Assembly (NCBI GenBank): GCA_017958365.1
Contig: JAGDCV010000093.1
Span: forward strand, 1-61,860
Direction: 5' to 3'
Source: Clostridiales bacterium
GTDB lineage: Bacteria; Bacillota; Clostridia; Saccharofermentanales; Saccharofermentanaceae
Length of the DNA stretch: 61,860 bases
Part shown: in pieces, positions 1 through 7,811 of the stretch
Numbering within the stretch: position 1 is the first letter of the stretch
Layout: every line of letters starts with the position of its first letter
Translations under genes and position numbers: made by a program
The notes under the pieces: generated by a model
What the model was told of the DNA's origin: nothing
The model's database searches: none
What the model saw: the letters and a program-made list of their open reading frames with translations, nothing else

Positions 1-416
1 AGAAGGCTATCAAGGAAGCTGAGCTCCACGCTGCTGAGGATAAGGAGCGTAAGGAGAAGGTTGACGTCAAGAACAAGGCTGAGTCAACTGTATTCCAGAC
101 AGAGAAGGCTCTTGAGGACTTCGGTGACAAGGTAAGTGAAGACGATAAGGCTCCCATCAAGGAGGCACTCGAGAAGCTCAAGGATGCCATCTCCAAGGAT
201 GACACCGAGGCCATGAAGACTGAGACCGAGAACGTAAGCAACGTGCTCATGAAGCTCGGCGAAAAGTTCTATCAGGCATCAGGCGCTCAGGGCGCTGCAC
301 CTAATCCCGAGGACTTCGCAGGTTATGGTGATGCCGGCGCTGCAGGTGCACAGGGCGCAGCTAACGGCGGTGACGCTCCTGACGGCGGCTTCAAGAATGC
401 AGGCGGAGACTTCTAA
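1..416 (+). CDS. dnaK: DnaK chaperone, C-terminal fragment (5' end outside window)
   Basis: Hsp70 chaperone that cycles with DnaJ and GrpE on unfolded cytosolic proteins. Only the last ~137 residues are present, read in the frame beginning at base 3. The helical lid is recognisable: a charged stretch with [19 protein letters not shown], then the helix containing the [11 protein letters not shown] pattern. The tail after the lid is unusual: it is rich in Gly and Ala and ends GGDF, without the acidic EEVD-like end I would expect in Bacillota DnaK. The stop TAA (414-416) shares its last base with the dnaJ ATG, so the two are translationally coupled. Assignment rests on the lid sequence plus the dnaJ neighbour; confidence is high. 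Confidence 0.93.
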   Translation, partial: KAIKEAELHAAEDKERKEKVDVKNKAESTVFQTEKALEDFGDKVSEDDKAPIKEALEKLKDAISKDDTEAMKTETENVSNVLMKLGEKFYQASGAQGAAPNPEDFAGYGDAGAAGAQGAANGGDAPDGGFKNAGGDF

Positions 417-1561
417 TGGCAGATTCTCGCGATTATTATGATATCTTAGGCGTTCAGAAGGGTTGCTCGGACGAGGAACTTAAGAAAGCCTATCGTAAAT
501 TGGCGAAGCAGTATCACCCGGACTTAAATCCGGGTGATAAGTCCGCTGAGCAGAAATTTAAAGACGTAAACGAAGCTTATTCAGTTCTGTCTGATGCCGA
601 TAAGAGAAGAAAGTACGATCAGTTCGGTAAGGGCGCGGTAGACGGTTCCGGCGGATTCGGCGGAGGCTACGGCGGCTTTGGTGCCGACTTCGATCCTATG
701 GATATCTTCAATTCATTCTTCGGTGGCGGATTCGGAGGCTTCGGCGGATCTTCAAGGAGAAGGAACGGTCCTTCAAAGGGAGCCAACTTAAAGTACGGCA
801 TGACTCTCGAGTTCATGGAGGCAGCCTTCGGATGTGAGAAGGATATCTCATTCTCAAGAGAGGATCTTTGTACGACCTGTAAGGGTTCGGGTTCCGAGCC
901 CGGTACCGCACCTGAGACCTGTCCTAACTGTAGAGGTACGGGAAGGATACAGACGCAGACACAGACTCTCTTTGGAATGACGATGCTTACCAAGGAATGT
1001 AACATGTGCGGCGGAAGAGGTACCGTTATAAGAACTCCCTGTAAGGACTGCGGCGGTAAGGGCCGTAAGGTGATCAAGAAGAGCCTTCACGTCAAGATCC
1101 CCGCAGGTGTTGATACGGGCGACATGCTCCCTATCTATGGAGAAGGTGAGCCCGGACGCAACGGCGGACCGAAGGGTGATCTTTACATAGAGTTTAAGGT
1201 AAAGAAGCACGACGTCTTTGTAAGACAGGGAAAGAATACTTTCTGTGAGGTCCCCATCACTCTTGCACAGGCTGCATTGGGTGCCGAGATCGATGTTCCT
1301 ACGATAGACGGACCCGTTAAGTTCCAGGTTAAGGAAGGAACTCAGCCTGGCGACCAGCATACGTTCAAGAACAGGGGAATAACAGATAAGAATTCTCCTT
1401 CGTACAGAGGAGATCACACGGTAAGATTCGTCATCGAGATCCCTACCAAACTTAATGAAGACCAGAAGAGCAAACTCCGTCTGTTTGATTCTTCGCTGAC
1501 GGAAAAGAACTATGCGAAGCGCAATTCTTTCATCGAGAAATTAAAGGGGTTCTTTAAGTAA
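416..1561 (+). CDS. dnaJ: Chaperone protein DnaJ (Hsp40)
   Basis: Co-chaperone that delivers substrates to DnaK and stimulates its ATPase. At 381 residues it is a full-length type I DnaJ. The J domain spans residues ~1-70 with the HPD tripeptide ([10 protein letters not shown]). A Gly/Phe-rich linker spans ~75-115. The zinc-binding domain has four CxxCxGxG repeats ([32 protein letters not shown]), followed by the two substrate-binding beta domains. Start and stop both overlap neighbours by one base (TAATG), giving a tightly coupled dnaK-dnaJ-prmA unit. No anomalies are seen. Confidence 0.98.
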   Translation: MADSRDYYDILGVQKGCSDEELKKAYRKLAKQYHPDLNPGDKSAEQKFKDVNEAYSVLSDADKRRKYDQFGKGAVDGSGGFGGGYGGFGADFDPMDIFNSFFGGGFGGFGGSSRRRNGPSKGANLKYGMTLEFMEAAFGCEKDISFSREDLCTTCKGSGSEPGTAPETCPNCRGTGRIQTQTQTLFGMTMLTKECNMCGGRGTVIRTPCKDCGGKGRKVIKKSLHVKIPAGVDTGDMLPIYGEGEPGRNGGPKGDLYIEFKVKKHDVFVRQGKNTFCEVPITLAQAALGAEIDVPTIDGPVKFQVKEGTQPGDQHTFKNRGITDKNSPSYRGDHTVRFVIEIPTKLNEDQKSKLRLFDSSLTEKNYAKRNSFIEKLKGFFK

Positions 1562-2580
1562 TGAGATGGGCTGAGTTTACTATCATCACCAATGAGTTTG
1601 CATCCGATGCCATCTGCGAGATGCTCGCACAGATCGGTGCCGACGGCATTGCCGTAACGGATCCGTGGGAGATCAAGCGCATAATCGATGATCCCGCCTC
1701 CTTGTCATATGCGGACGGCGGATTCGTTGATTCGCTCGGTGAGGACGTTACCATCAAGGCATACTTCGCTGAGCTCGACGGACTCATCCGTCTCGGACCG
1801 AAGTCTGAAGAATATGTTGATGAGTTTGATACTACAGCCATCTACGGCAACATCAGCGGTTCAAGAGTGTCTGTCCAGGATGCTCTCTCAATCTTAAAGG
1901 AACAGCTTAAGAAGATATCCGAATTCCTGGATATAGGTAAGGGTTTTGATTCGTGGAAGTATGTTCAGGATCAGGATTGGGAGAATGAGTGGAAGAAAGA
2001 CTATAAAGCTTTCAGGATTTCTGACCGCGTAGTCATCTGTCCTTCGTGGGAAAAGTTTGATGCACAGCCTTCAGATATCGTGGTTTCTTTGGATCCCGGA
2101 TCCGCTTTCGGAACGGGTACTCACGAGACTACATCCACATGTGCGGCTCTTCTGGACTCCGCAGTTAAGGGCGGGGAGAAGATACTCGACTTAGGTACGG
2201 GTTCCGGAATACTTGCGATCATCTGTAAAAAACTCGGTGCAGGTAATATCGATGCTGTTGATATTGATAAGCTTGCCATCGATGTTGCTGTCGAGAACTG
2301 CAAGATCAACGGCTGTCCTGACATCAACTGTTATGTCGGTGAGCTTAAGGACGTTAAGGATTCGGGCTACGATATAGTCGTTGCGAACATCATCGCTGAC
2401 GTAATCGCTGCGATATGCTCCGATGTTCCTTCAAAGCTTGCACCCGGAGGTAAGTTCATCTGCTCGGGTATCATCAATACAAAGAAGGACAGAGTTGAGA
2501 AGGCACTTGCCGAGGCAGGCTTCAAGATCATCCGCGTTGAAGAGAAGAACGACTGGATGGCTTACGAGTGCGTATTATGA
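1561..2580 (+). CDS. prmA: Ribosomal protein L11 methyltransferase PrmA
   Basis: SAM-dependent methyltransferase that methylates ribosomal protein L11. The 339-residue length is somewhat above the ~310 common in the family. The N-terminal substrate-recognition region covers ~1-150. Next comes the motif WKKDYKAF and the diagnostic DPGSAFGTGTHETT. SAM motif I is LDLGTGSGILAI, beginning near residue 209. A later conserved motif, VVANIIADV, corresponds to the NIL/NPPY region of the family. It follows dnaJ with a one-base overlap. In many Bacillota prmA is followed directly by rsmE; here rsmE is 5.2 kb further on. Confidence 0.96.
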   Translation: MRWAEFTIITNEFASDAICEMLAQIGADGIAVTDPWEIKRIIDDPASLSYADGGFVDSLGEDVTIKAYFAELDGLIRLGPKSEEYVDEFDTTAIYGNISGSRVSVQDALSILKEQLKKISEFLDIGKGFDSWKYVQDQDWENEWKKDYKAFRISDRVVICPSWEKFDAQPSDIVVSLDPGSAFGTGTHETTSTCAALLDSAVKGGEKILDLGTGSGILAIICKKLGAGNIDAVDIDKLAIDVAVENCKINGCPDINCYVGELKDVKDSGYDIVVANIIADVIAAICSDVPSKLAPGGKFICSGIINTKKDRVEKALAEAGFKIIRVEEKNDWMAYECVL

Positions 2581-3428
2581 ACAAAAGGGCAGTAAAAGTA
2601 ATATCCGTTATTACGGCTGCCATGTTCATCCCCGGTGTTGCCTCATCATGCTACCGCGTTCCTTATGAATACGACTATTCATGGGCCGAGAATTATCAAT
2701 ACATTGCTCATGCATGCGGCGGCATTGACGGTTATACTTACACCAATTCAAGAGAAGCGTTAAGCTATAACTACGATCTCGGGCACCGCGTGTTTGAAGT
2801 CGATCTCATGTTAAGTCCCGAGGGCGAACTCATATGCTGGCACGGTTGGGACGATCCTGCCGTGTTCAGTGTCATTCCCGAAGAGTACCGTTATCAGGAA
2901 ATGTCATACGATGACTTCATGAACTTCGAGATGATCGGCGGATTCCATACAATGGATTTTGCATATCTTGTAAACTTCATGGCAGATCATCCTGACATGT
3001 ATGTGGTGACTGATACGAAGAGTCCCGAGGATGAAGTAAGTCAGGAGATCTTTCAAAAGATAGTGGACGTTGCTTCACAGATTGCACCTGAAACTCTGGA
3101 CCGCATCATTCCGCAGATATATAACGACGGAATGCTTAAGGTCATAACCGATATATATCCGTGGAAGTCGGTGATACTCACACTTTACATGTATCCGATA
3201 ACTGCTCACGGAATTCCTTTTGATCACATAAGAAGGTTCGTCGAAAGAAACGGCATCAGAGTGGTTACGACTTTCCCGAACGGAGGCCTTAATGATGAAT
3301 TCATGAGCGACCTTCAAAATGATGATATATTCATTTATCTTCACACCTTTAACAGTCAGGAAGATGTAGATTACTGGACAGAAAGAGGAATAGGAGGTTT
3401 CTATACTGATTTCCTCGTGGAAAACTGA
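2577..3428 (+). CDS. Glycerophosphodiester phosphodiesterase-like exported protein
   Basis: Probable GDPD-family (TIM-barrel) phosphodiesterase acting outside the membrane. After a short basic/hydrophobic N-terminus ([20 protein letters not shown]) comes a Cys at about residue 25 in the context ASSC, so it may be a lipoprotein, although the lipobox is weak. The GDPD pattern is visible but divergent: [19 protein letters not shown] for the HRG...ENT segment, [19 protein letters not shown] for the E-x-D and HD segment, and TDTKSP later. I chose ATG 2577, which overlaps the prmA stop as ATGA; a GTG at 2568 in the same frame is the alternative. The exact substrate cannot be told from sequence. Confidence 0.75.
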   Translation: MNKRAVKVISVITAAMFIPGVASSCYRVPYEYDYSWAENYQYIAHACGGIDGYTYTNSREALSYNYDLGHRVFEVDLMLSPEGELICWHGWDDPAVFSVIPEEYRYQEMSYDDFMNFEMIGGFHTMDFAYLVNFMADHPDMYVVTDTKSPEDEVSQEIFQKIVDVASQIAPETLDRIIPQIYNDGMLKVITDIYPWKSVILTLYMYPITAHGIPFDHIRRFVERNGIRVVTTFPNGGLNDEFMSDLQNDDIFIYLHTFNSQEDVDYWTERGIGGFYTDFLVEN

Positions 3429-3442
3429 CGGAGGTTGATTAC

Positions 3443-3703
3443 ATGACATTCGACAGACCGATACCCGAACCGGGGACGATAGTTCAGCACTTTAAGCGCG
3501 AGTTAGACAGCGAAGGCAATAATTATCTTTACAAGATCGTCTGCGTCGCTCATCACTCGGAGACGGATGAGTATCTCATGGTTTATCAGGCACTTTATGA
3601 TGAAGGGAAGATCTGCGCCAGACCTCTTTCCATGTTCATGAGTGAAGTTGATCATGAGAAGTATCCTGATATCAAACAAAAGTACAGATTCGAGATAGTC
3701 TGA
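3443..3703 (+). CDS. DUF1653 family protein
   Basis: An 86-residue protein of the DUF1653 family, small soluble proteins of unknown function common in bacteria. Recognised by the opening [13 protein letters not shown], the middle [23 protein letters not shown], and the [15 protein letters not shown] motif, which together cover the whole protein. A clear GGAGGT sits 8 bases before ATG 3443. It lies 14 bp downstream of the GDPD-like gene and may be co-transcribed with it. No catalytic function should be assumed. Confidence 0.88.
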   Translation: MTFDRPIPEPGTIVQHFKRELDSEGNNYLYKIVCVAHHSETDEYLMVYQALYDEGKICARPLSMFMSEVDHEKYPDIKQKYRFEIV

Positions 3704-3806
3704 ACGGAAGAATCCCTGTTCACAAAAAACACACTGTTCTACCACAAATTATCCTGATTATTAGTTCATAACATTCCTATGAATTCGATATGAAAGGAGA
3801 ATAGAC

Positions 3807-4019
3807 ATAAATATCGATAAGAGTTTCTTTGATAAGTTATCTGACGAACAGAAGAGCGCATTGGCTTCGGCGAAGTAATCTGAAGATATTATCAGGATTG
3901 CCAAGGAATGCGGTTTTGAGTTGACGGATGATCAGCTTGAGGGTATATCCGGAGGTGTTGAACGCTGGTGCCCGGACTGCAATCCGTTTGATCCTGACTG
4001 GGTAAAGAAGAAAGATTAA
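3807..4019 (+). pseudogene. Decayed RiPP precursor peptide (Nif11/TIGR03798-like leader, ISGG cleavage motif)
   Basis: Reading frame 3807-4019 encodes a recognisable peptide-natural-product precursor with two defects. The start position reads ATA instead of ATG (3807-3809), 7-8 bases after a good AAAGGAG site. An in-frame TAA interrupts the leader at 3876-3878. Around the stop, the leader begins NIDKSFFDKLSDEQKSALAS and continues SEDIIRIAKECGFELTDDQL, then EGISGG. This matches the leader pattern (AKE.GFELTD..LE...GG) of Nif11-type precursors. The core after GG is VERWCPDCNPFDPDWVKKKD, with a CxxC pair and two Trp. There is no upstream ATG/GTG/TTG in frame, so translation of full-length peptide looks impossible. 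A radical SAM maturase remnant follows, supporting the identity. Confidence 0.82.
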
Positions 4020-4036
4020 ATCTTGAACTCATAGAG

Positions 4037-4058
4037 GACCCGCGAGTCAACGCGGGTC
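4037..4058 (+). terminator. Hairpin between RiPP precursor and maturase remnants
   Basis: Perfect 8-bp stem: GACCCGCG (4037-4044) and CGCGGGTC (4051-4058), with a 6-base loop, followed by TTCTGT. The weak U-rich trail suggests a leaky terminator or an mRNA processing/stability hairpin. Such structures often sit after abundant RiPP precursor messages to lower downstream maturase expression; that role is inferred. Confidence 0.6.
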
Positions 4059-4086
4059 TTCTGTATCAAAGAAGACCGGGTAACTG

Positions 4087-4670
4087 ATGACAAGAATGAC
4101 TAATGAGATGCTCTGCCGTGCGTTGTTTTTGCAGGCGGCGGATGAAGGAAGGGGAGAAACACTCTTCGGTTCGGGTTGGAACAGGACCTTCGACGCGCTT
4201 GTTCCTTTCGTGAAGGATGTGTCTTTTCCTTTGCTTTATCCTGAATTTCCTCTTAACGGTGAACCGTTTCTTGATGTGACGGCGCTTTATAGTGACATTA
4301 AGACCGGAACCCGTTTTGATTCTGCGGCGCGCAGTCTCTTTTCTCTGTCGGGATAGATGAGAACGGTAAGCTGTTCAAGTGTTGGGAGTGTGCCGGAAAT
4401 GACGCCCATTCATTTGGTCATGCACATGAATGGGATCCTTCCGATCCCGTTAATACCGCTACGGATCCCGATAAGATGACGATGTATCTTAATACGGCAT
4501 TGCCCGTTGATGATGAGGAGTGCCGCGGCTGTGTATGGCTTCCTCAATGTGCAGGTGGCTGTCCCCACCGTCGTCTGTTCAGCGGCAAAAGCTGCGTTCC
4601 GTTCAAAGATCACCCGGAAAAGTACGTACTCGAACTGACACGTAAGCTCTTGACAGCATCGACTTCATAA
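4087..4670 (+). pseudogene. Radical SAM/SPASM peptide maturase, truncated and frameshifted remnant
   Basis: Two frames join to give the C-terminal part of a radical SAM peptide maturase. Frame 1 (4087-4356) contains FVKDVSFPLLYPEFPLNGEP and ends out of frame. Frame 3 resumes around 4318-4323 with FCGAQSLFSVGIDENGK, KCWECAGNDAHSFG and CRGCVWLPQCAGGCPHRR, stopping at 4670. These Cys motifs are the SPASM auxiliary-cluster domain. Adding one T near 4318 (GATTTCTGC for GATTCTGC) would restore one frame. The N-terminal radical SAM barrel with its CxxxCxxC cluster is missing altogether, so the enzyme cannot work. The position just after the precursor remnant fits a former precursor-maturase pair. 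Confidence 0.85.
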
Positions 4671-4679
4671 GTGTAGATT
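4650..4679 (+). promoter_or_regulatory. Promoter for the T-box/trpB transcript
   Basis: Consensus -35 TTGACA (4650-4655), an 18-base spacer and -10 TAGATT (4674-4679). The predicted start of transcription near 4686 is just before the T-box Stem I. The promoter lies inside the last codons of the maturase remnant (stop at 4668-4670). No other good promoter is seen before the T-box. Confidence 0.65.
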
Positions 4680-4689
4680 ATTTAGCGTA

Positions 4690-4954
4690 AACCGATGAAC
4701 GGGGAATAGTAGTCTGATCCTTGGGTTCCGGCAAAGAGAGTCGCAGGCGGTGGGATTGCGGCACGGACGGAGAAGATGAATGGACCTCGTGAGGGCGGGC
4801 AGGAAATGGCCCGACGGGAACTCTTCCGTTATCAGCAGAGCATGTTTGTCGGAACATGAAATGAGTGGACTGCAAATACATAGTCAACAAGCAGTCAAAT
4901 CAGGTGGTACCGCAGTAGATTCTGTCCTGTGTCTTATAAGGCACAGGATTTTTT
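4690..4954 (+). promoter_or_regulatory. T-box riboswitch, tryptophan (specifier UGG)
   Basis: tRNA-sensing leader that reads uncharged tRNA-Trp and controls read-through into trpB. Stem I carries AGAGAG at 4735-4740 and the specifier context GAA-UGG-A with UGG at 4781-4783, followed by the conserved GAG. The T-box sequence AGGTGGTACCGC is at 4902-4913. The terminator is a 9-bp stem, TCCTGTGTC (4925-4933) with GGCACAGGA (4940-4948), followed by a six-T run. UGG is the Trp codon, matching the downstream trpB. When tRNA-Trp is uncharged, pairing with the T-box should favour the antiterminator. Confidence 0.93.
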
Positions 4955-4986
4955 ATTGCTTCCGACATTAAGAAAGGAGGCCAAAG

Positions 4987-6351
4987 ATGGCAAAAGAACC
5001 AAAAAGAATTTTTCTGACAGAAGATGAGATGCCGACAAAGTGGTATAACGTCCGTGCGGACATGAAGAACAAGCCCGCGCCGATGCTTCACCCCGGCACA
5101 CACAAGCCCCTGACACTCGAAGAGATGACTCCGATATTCTGCGAGGAGCTTTGTAATCAGGAGCTCGACAACGACACGAGATATTTCGATATTCCCGAGG
5201 AAGTGCAGGAGTTCTACAAGATCTTCCGTCCGTCCCCGCTTATCAGGGCTTACCAGCTTGAGAAGGCTCTCGGTACTCCCGCGAAGATCTACTATAAGTT
5301 CGAGGGTAACAATACTTCAGGTTCCCACAAGCTTAATTCCGCTGCAGCTCAGGTTTACTACGCCAAGAAGCAGGGTCTTACGAGCCTTACCACGGAGACG
5401 GGTGCAGGCCAGTGGGGAACGGCACTGTCGATGGCAAGCGCTTTCTACAACATTCCGCTTACGGTATACATGGTAAAGGTTTCCTATGAGCAGAAGCCTT
5501 TCAGAAAGTCCATCATCGAGACCTTCGGCGCTGATATCGTGCCTTCTCCTTCAAATACAACCAACGTAGGACGCGCCATCCTCGAGAAGTTCCCGGGTAC
5601 GACGGGTTCCCTCGGATGCGCTATCTCAGAGGCAGTTGAGAAAGCGACAAGCACTGAGAACTGCAGATATGTATTGGGTTCCGTTCTCAACCAGGTAATC
5701 CTCCATCAGTCGATCATCGGTGAGGAGGCCAAGCTCCAGCTTGCGAAGGTTGATGAGTATCCCGACATCGTTATCGGATGCGCAGGCGGCGGTTCCAACC
5801 TCGGAGGCATCATGTCCGCATTCATGAGAGACAAGCTTACAGGTCAGAAGAACCCCGAGATAGTTGCGGTAGAGCCCGCTTCATGCCCTTCCATGACAAG
5901 AGGCCGTTATGCTTACGACTTCGCAGACACGGGCCACGTATGCCCCCTCGCGAAAATGTACACATTAGGCTCCGAGTTCATGCCTTCACCTTCACATGCG
6001 GGCGGACTTCGTTATCATGGCATGTCTCCCATCGTATCCCAGCTTTATGCTGACGGTTACATCAGGGCTGAGGCAGTTGAGCAGACTAAGGTATTCGAGG
6101 CTGCAACACTGTTTGCCAAGACTGAGACGATCCTTCCTGCTCCTGAGTCATCTCATGCCATCCTTCAGGCTGTCAATGAAGCCAGAAAGTGCAAGGAGAC
6201 AGGTGAGGCCAAGACGATCCTGTTCAACCTGACCGGTACGGGCTTCTTCGACATGACCGCTTATCAGTCTTATCACGACGGAACAATGTCGGATCTGATC
6301 CCTACTGATGAAGACCTCGCTAAGGGTTTTGCAAGCCTTCCTGAAATCTAA
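4987..6351 (+). CDS. trpB: Tryptophan synthase beta chain-like enzyme, TrpB2 type
   Basis: PLP enzyme that condenses indole (or phosphorylated serine precursors in some family members) to form tryptophan. At 454 residues, with the N-terminal segment MPTKWYNVRAD and the motif EGNNTSGSHKLNSA, it belongs to the longer TrpB2 branch rather than the ~400-residue TrpB1. The PLP lysine is K115 in SHKLN. The phosphate loop is GCAGGGSNLGG. The AAGAAAGGAGG site lies just before ATG 4987, after the T-box terminator. No trpA or other trp gene is in the window, so it may act alone on free indole or pair with a distant trpA. Control by tRNA-Trp is strongly supported. Confidence 0.93.
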   Translation: MAKEPKRIFLTEDEMPTKWYNVRADMKNKPAPMLHPGTHKPLTLEEMTPIFCEELCNQELDNDTRYFDIPEEVQEFYKIFRPSPLIRAYQLEKALGTPAKIYYKFEGNNTSGSHKLNSAAAQVYYAKKQGLTSLTTETGAGQWGTALSMASAFYNIPLTVYMVKVSYEQKPFRKSIIETFGADIVPSPSNTTNVGRAILEKFPGTTGSLGCAISEAVEKATSTENCRYVLGSVLNQVILHQSIIGEEAKLQLAKVDEYPDIVIGCAGGGSNLGGIMSAFMRDKLTGQKNPEIVAVEPASCPSMTRGRYAYDFADTGHVCPLAKMYTLGSEFMPSPSHAGGLRYHGMSPIVSQLYADGYIRAEAVEQTKVFEAATLFAKTETILPAPESSHAILQAVNEARKCKETGEAKTILFNLTGTGFFDMTAYQSYHDGTMSDLIPTDEDLAKGFASLPEI

Positions 6352-6384
6352 TTTTCTTACACTTGTCAAATAAGGTTTATTTCT

Positions 6385-6420
6385 GGATACACGCCGTCTC
6401 CGCAAGGGGGCGGCGTATCC
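6385..6420 (+). terminator. Hairpin after trpB
   Basis: GGATAC.CGCCG (from 6385) pairs with CGGCG.TATCC (ending 6420) around a 14-base loop containing CCGCAAGGGG. It follows the trpB stop by 34 bases. The sequence after it (ATTTGCC) has only a short T-run, so termination efficiency is uncertain. Confidence 0.55.
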
Positions 6421-6493
6421 ATTTGCCAATTGTGAATAGCAACAAAATATCAAAGAGCTTATTGTCAAATTGCCTATTGTTAGCCTTGGTATT

Positions 6494-6521
6494 TTGTGAA
6501 AAACTAACAATGAGGTAATAT
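6494..6521 (+). promoter_or_regulatory. Promoter for the ThiD-like gene
   Basis: TTGTGA (6494-6499), a 16-base spacer, TAATAT (6516-6521). Nine bases separate the -10 box from ATG 6531, so transcription would begin about two bases before the start codon. The only SD-like element (GAGG, 6513-6516) overlaps the -10 box. This makes a nearly leaderless mRNA. Confidence 0.5.
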
Positions 6522-6530
6522 TCCGGTAAT

Positions 6531-7808
6531 ATGAATGAGAAAAGCACAGTTCTTACCATATCCGATTCTGTCGAAGGTACTTCCTTTGACTTGTTGCGAT
6601 GCACCAATACGATCAAGGATTTTGACCTTGATCCGCTTGCTGTAGTCCCCAGGATCGTATATAAAGATAATTCTTCTGAAGAGAATGACGTATCTGAGAT
6701 GCTCGACTATGCCTTTGGCGAGTGCGAGTTCTCTGCAATGAACATAGGATTCCTTACGGAACCTGATGTTATCGACTATATCGCAGATAAGCTTGAACAG
6801 AATAAGACCACTAAGGTAGTCTGCAGGCCTTCCATGATATCCGATAAGGGCGAGATCCTTGTTGATTCTGAGGTTTACGGAGCTCTTTGCGATAAACTTT
6901 TGAAACATGTTGATTATCTTGTCATCAATCTTATCGAGGCAGAGGCCTTCTGCGGCTTCGAGTGCAGTGCCAAGAATGATTACTTAAGGGCGGCCAAGAA
7001 GATATACAACGTTTACGGCTGCTCCGTCTTTATACAGGGCGGCGACAAGACTGACGGTCAGAATGTATTGTTTGACGGTTCAAAGCCTGTCTTTATTGAC
7101 AGTATTCCCTGTGTTCCGGGATTTGAAGACAAGTACAGCTTTCTGACAGCCGTTTCATGTGAGTTCGTTAACGGTAATCCCCCGGGACTTGCGACAAAAC
7201 TCGCTCTTGAGTTTGTGGCAGGTACGGCTCACCGTCAGAATATCGCCAACGCTGAGAATTCCCTTACTATAATGCAGTCGGCTGAAGAGGCCATGAAGGC
7301 TGCGGCCATGGCGAATAAGTCTGCTGCCAAGGAGGCTGCTAAGGCAGCGGCAATGGCAGCTTACCTTCCCAAGCAGGTCGAAGACGAGAAACCTGCTGAA
7401 CGGGTTAAGTCATCCGAGCCTGAGAATACAGAGGTTGCAAAGACCGATACGACTCCCAAGTATGAGAGAACGAGCTTTACACCTGTTCCCGAGTTTAAGA
7501 CTTTGTTTGATTCCAAGCCTTTCGGAACGGCAGTGGATAATAACGGACACGTTACTTCATCTTTTATTGCACCCGGCAAGTCCCTGCGGGACATTGCAAG
7601 GGATATCTCGCCTTCTGTTAAGCCTGAGGTTGCAGAGACGGCAAAGACCAGCAATATCGAGAAGGATCTGGGTCCCAAGGGCGAGGTTACGGATATCGCA
7701 AGTTCAAGGTTCAAATTTGATACTGCGGTAAATAATTCCATTACCGAACTTCAGTCTTTGAAGGACAGACTTGAGCATCTGAACAGACTGGCTGATTCCG
7801 GAAAGTAA
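6531..7808 (+). CDS. ThiD/PfkB-like protein with degenerate active site and Ala-rich tail
   Basis: The first ~235 residues resemble hydroxymethylpyrimidine (phosphate) kinase ThiD: CRPSMISDKGEILVDSEVY stands where ThiD has DPVM..K.G..L, INLIEAEAFCGFE matches TPN..EAE.L.G, and VFIQGGDKTDG matches VL.KGGH. The anion hole and catalytic loop GTGC/D near the end of the fold is replaced by VPGFEDKYSFLTAVS, so kinase activity is doubtful. Residues ~245-285 form an Ala/Lys-rich helical segment with many AxxA repeats. The remaining ~140 residues are polar and low in hydrophobics, ending in a predicted coiled coil (SITELQSLKDRLEHLNRLA). It sits just before rsmE. Function unknown. Confidence 0.7.
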   Translation: MNEKSTVLTISDSVEGTSFDLLRCTNTIKDFDLDPLAVVPRIVYKDNSSEENDVSEMLDYAFGECEFSAMNIGFLTEPDVIDYIADKLEQNKTTKVVCRPSMISDKGEILVDSEVYGALCDKLLKHVDYLVINLIEAEAFCGFECSAKNDYLRAAKKIYNVYGCSVFIQGGDKTDGQNVLFDGSKPVFIDSIPCVPGFEDKYSFLTAVSCEFVNGNPPGLATKLALEFVAGTAHRQNIANAENSLTIMQSAEEAMKAAAMANKSAAKEAAKAAAMAAYLPKQVEDEKPAERVKSSEPENTEVAKTDTTPKYERTSFTPVPEFKTLFDSKPFGTAVDNNGHVTSSFIAPGKSLRDIARDISPSVKPEVAETAKTSNIEKDLGPKGEVTDIASSRFKFDTAVNNSITELQSLKDRLEHLNRLADSGK

Positions 7809-7811
7809 TCC

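Noticed and set aside
3876..3878. Stop-codon readthrough or recoding in the RiPP precursor
   Set aside because: No recoding signal is seen, the start codon is also lost and the maturase is broken, so decay is simpler.
4780..4971. Open frame over the T-box leader
   Set aside because: The sequence is explained by the T-box structure and terminator.
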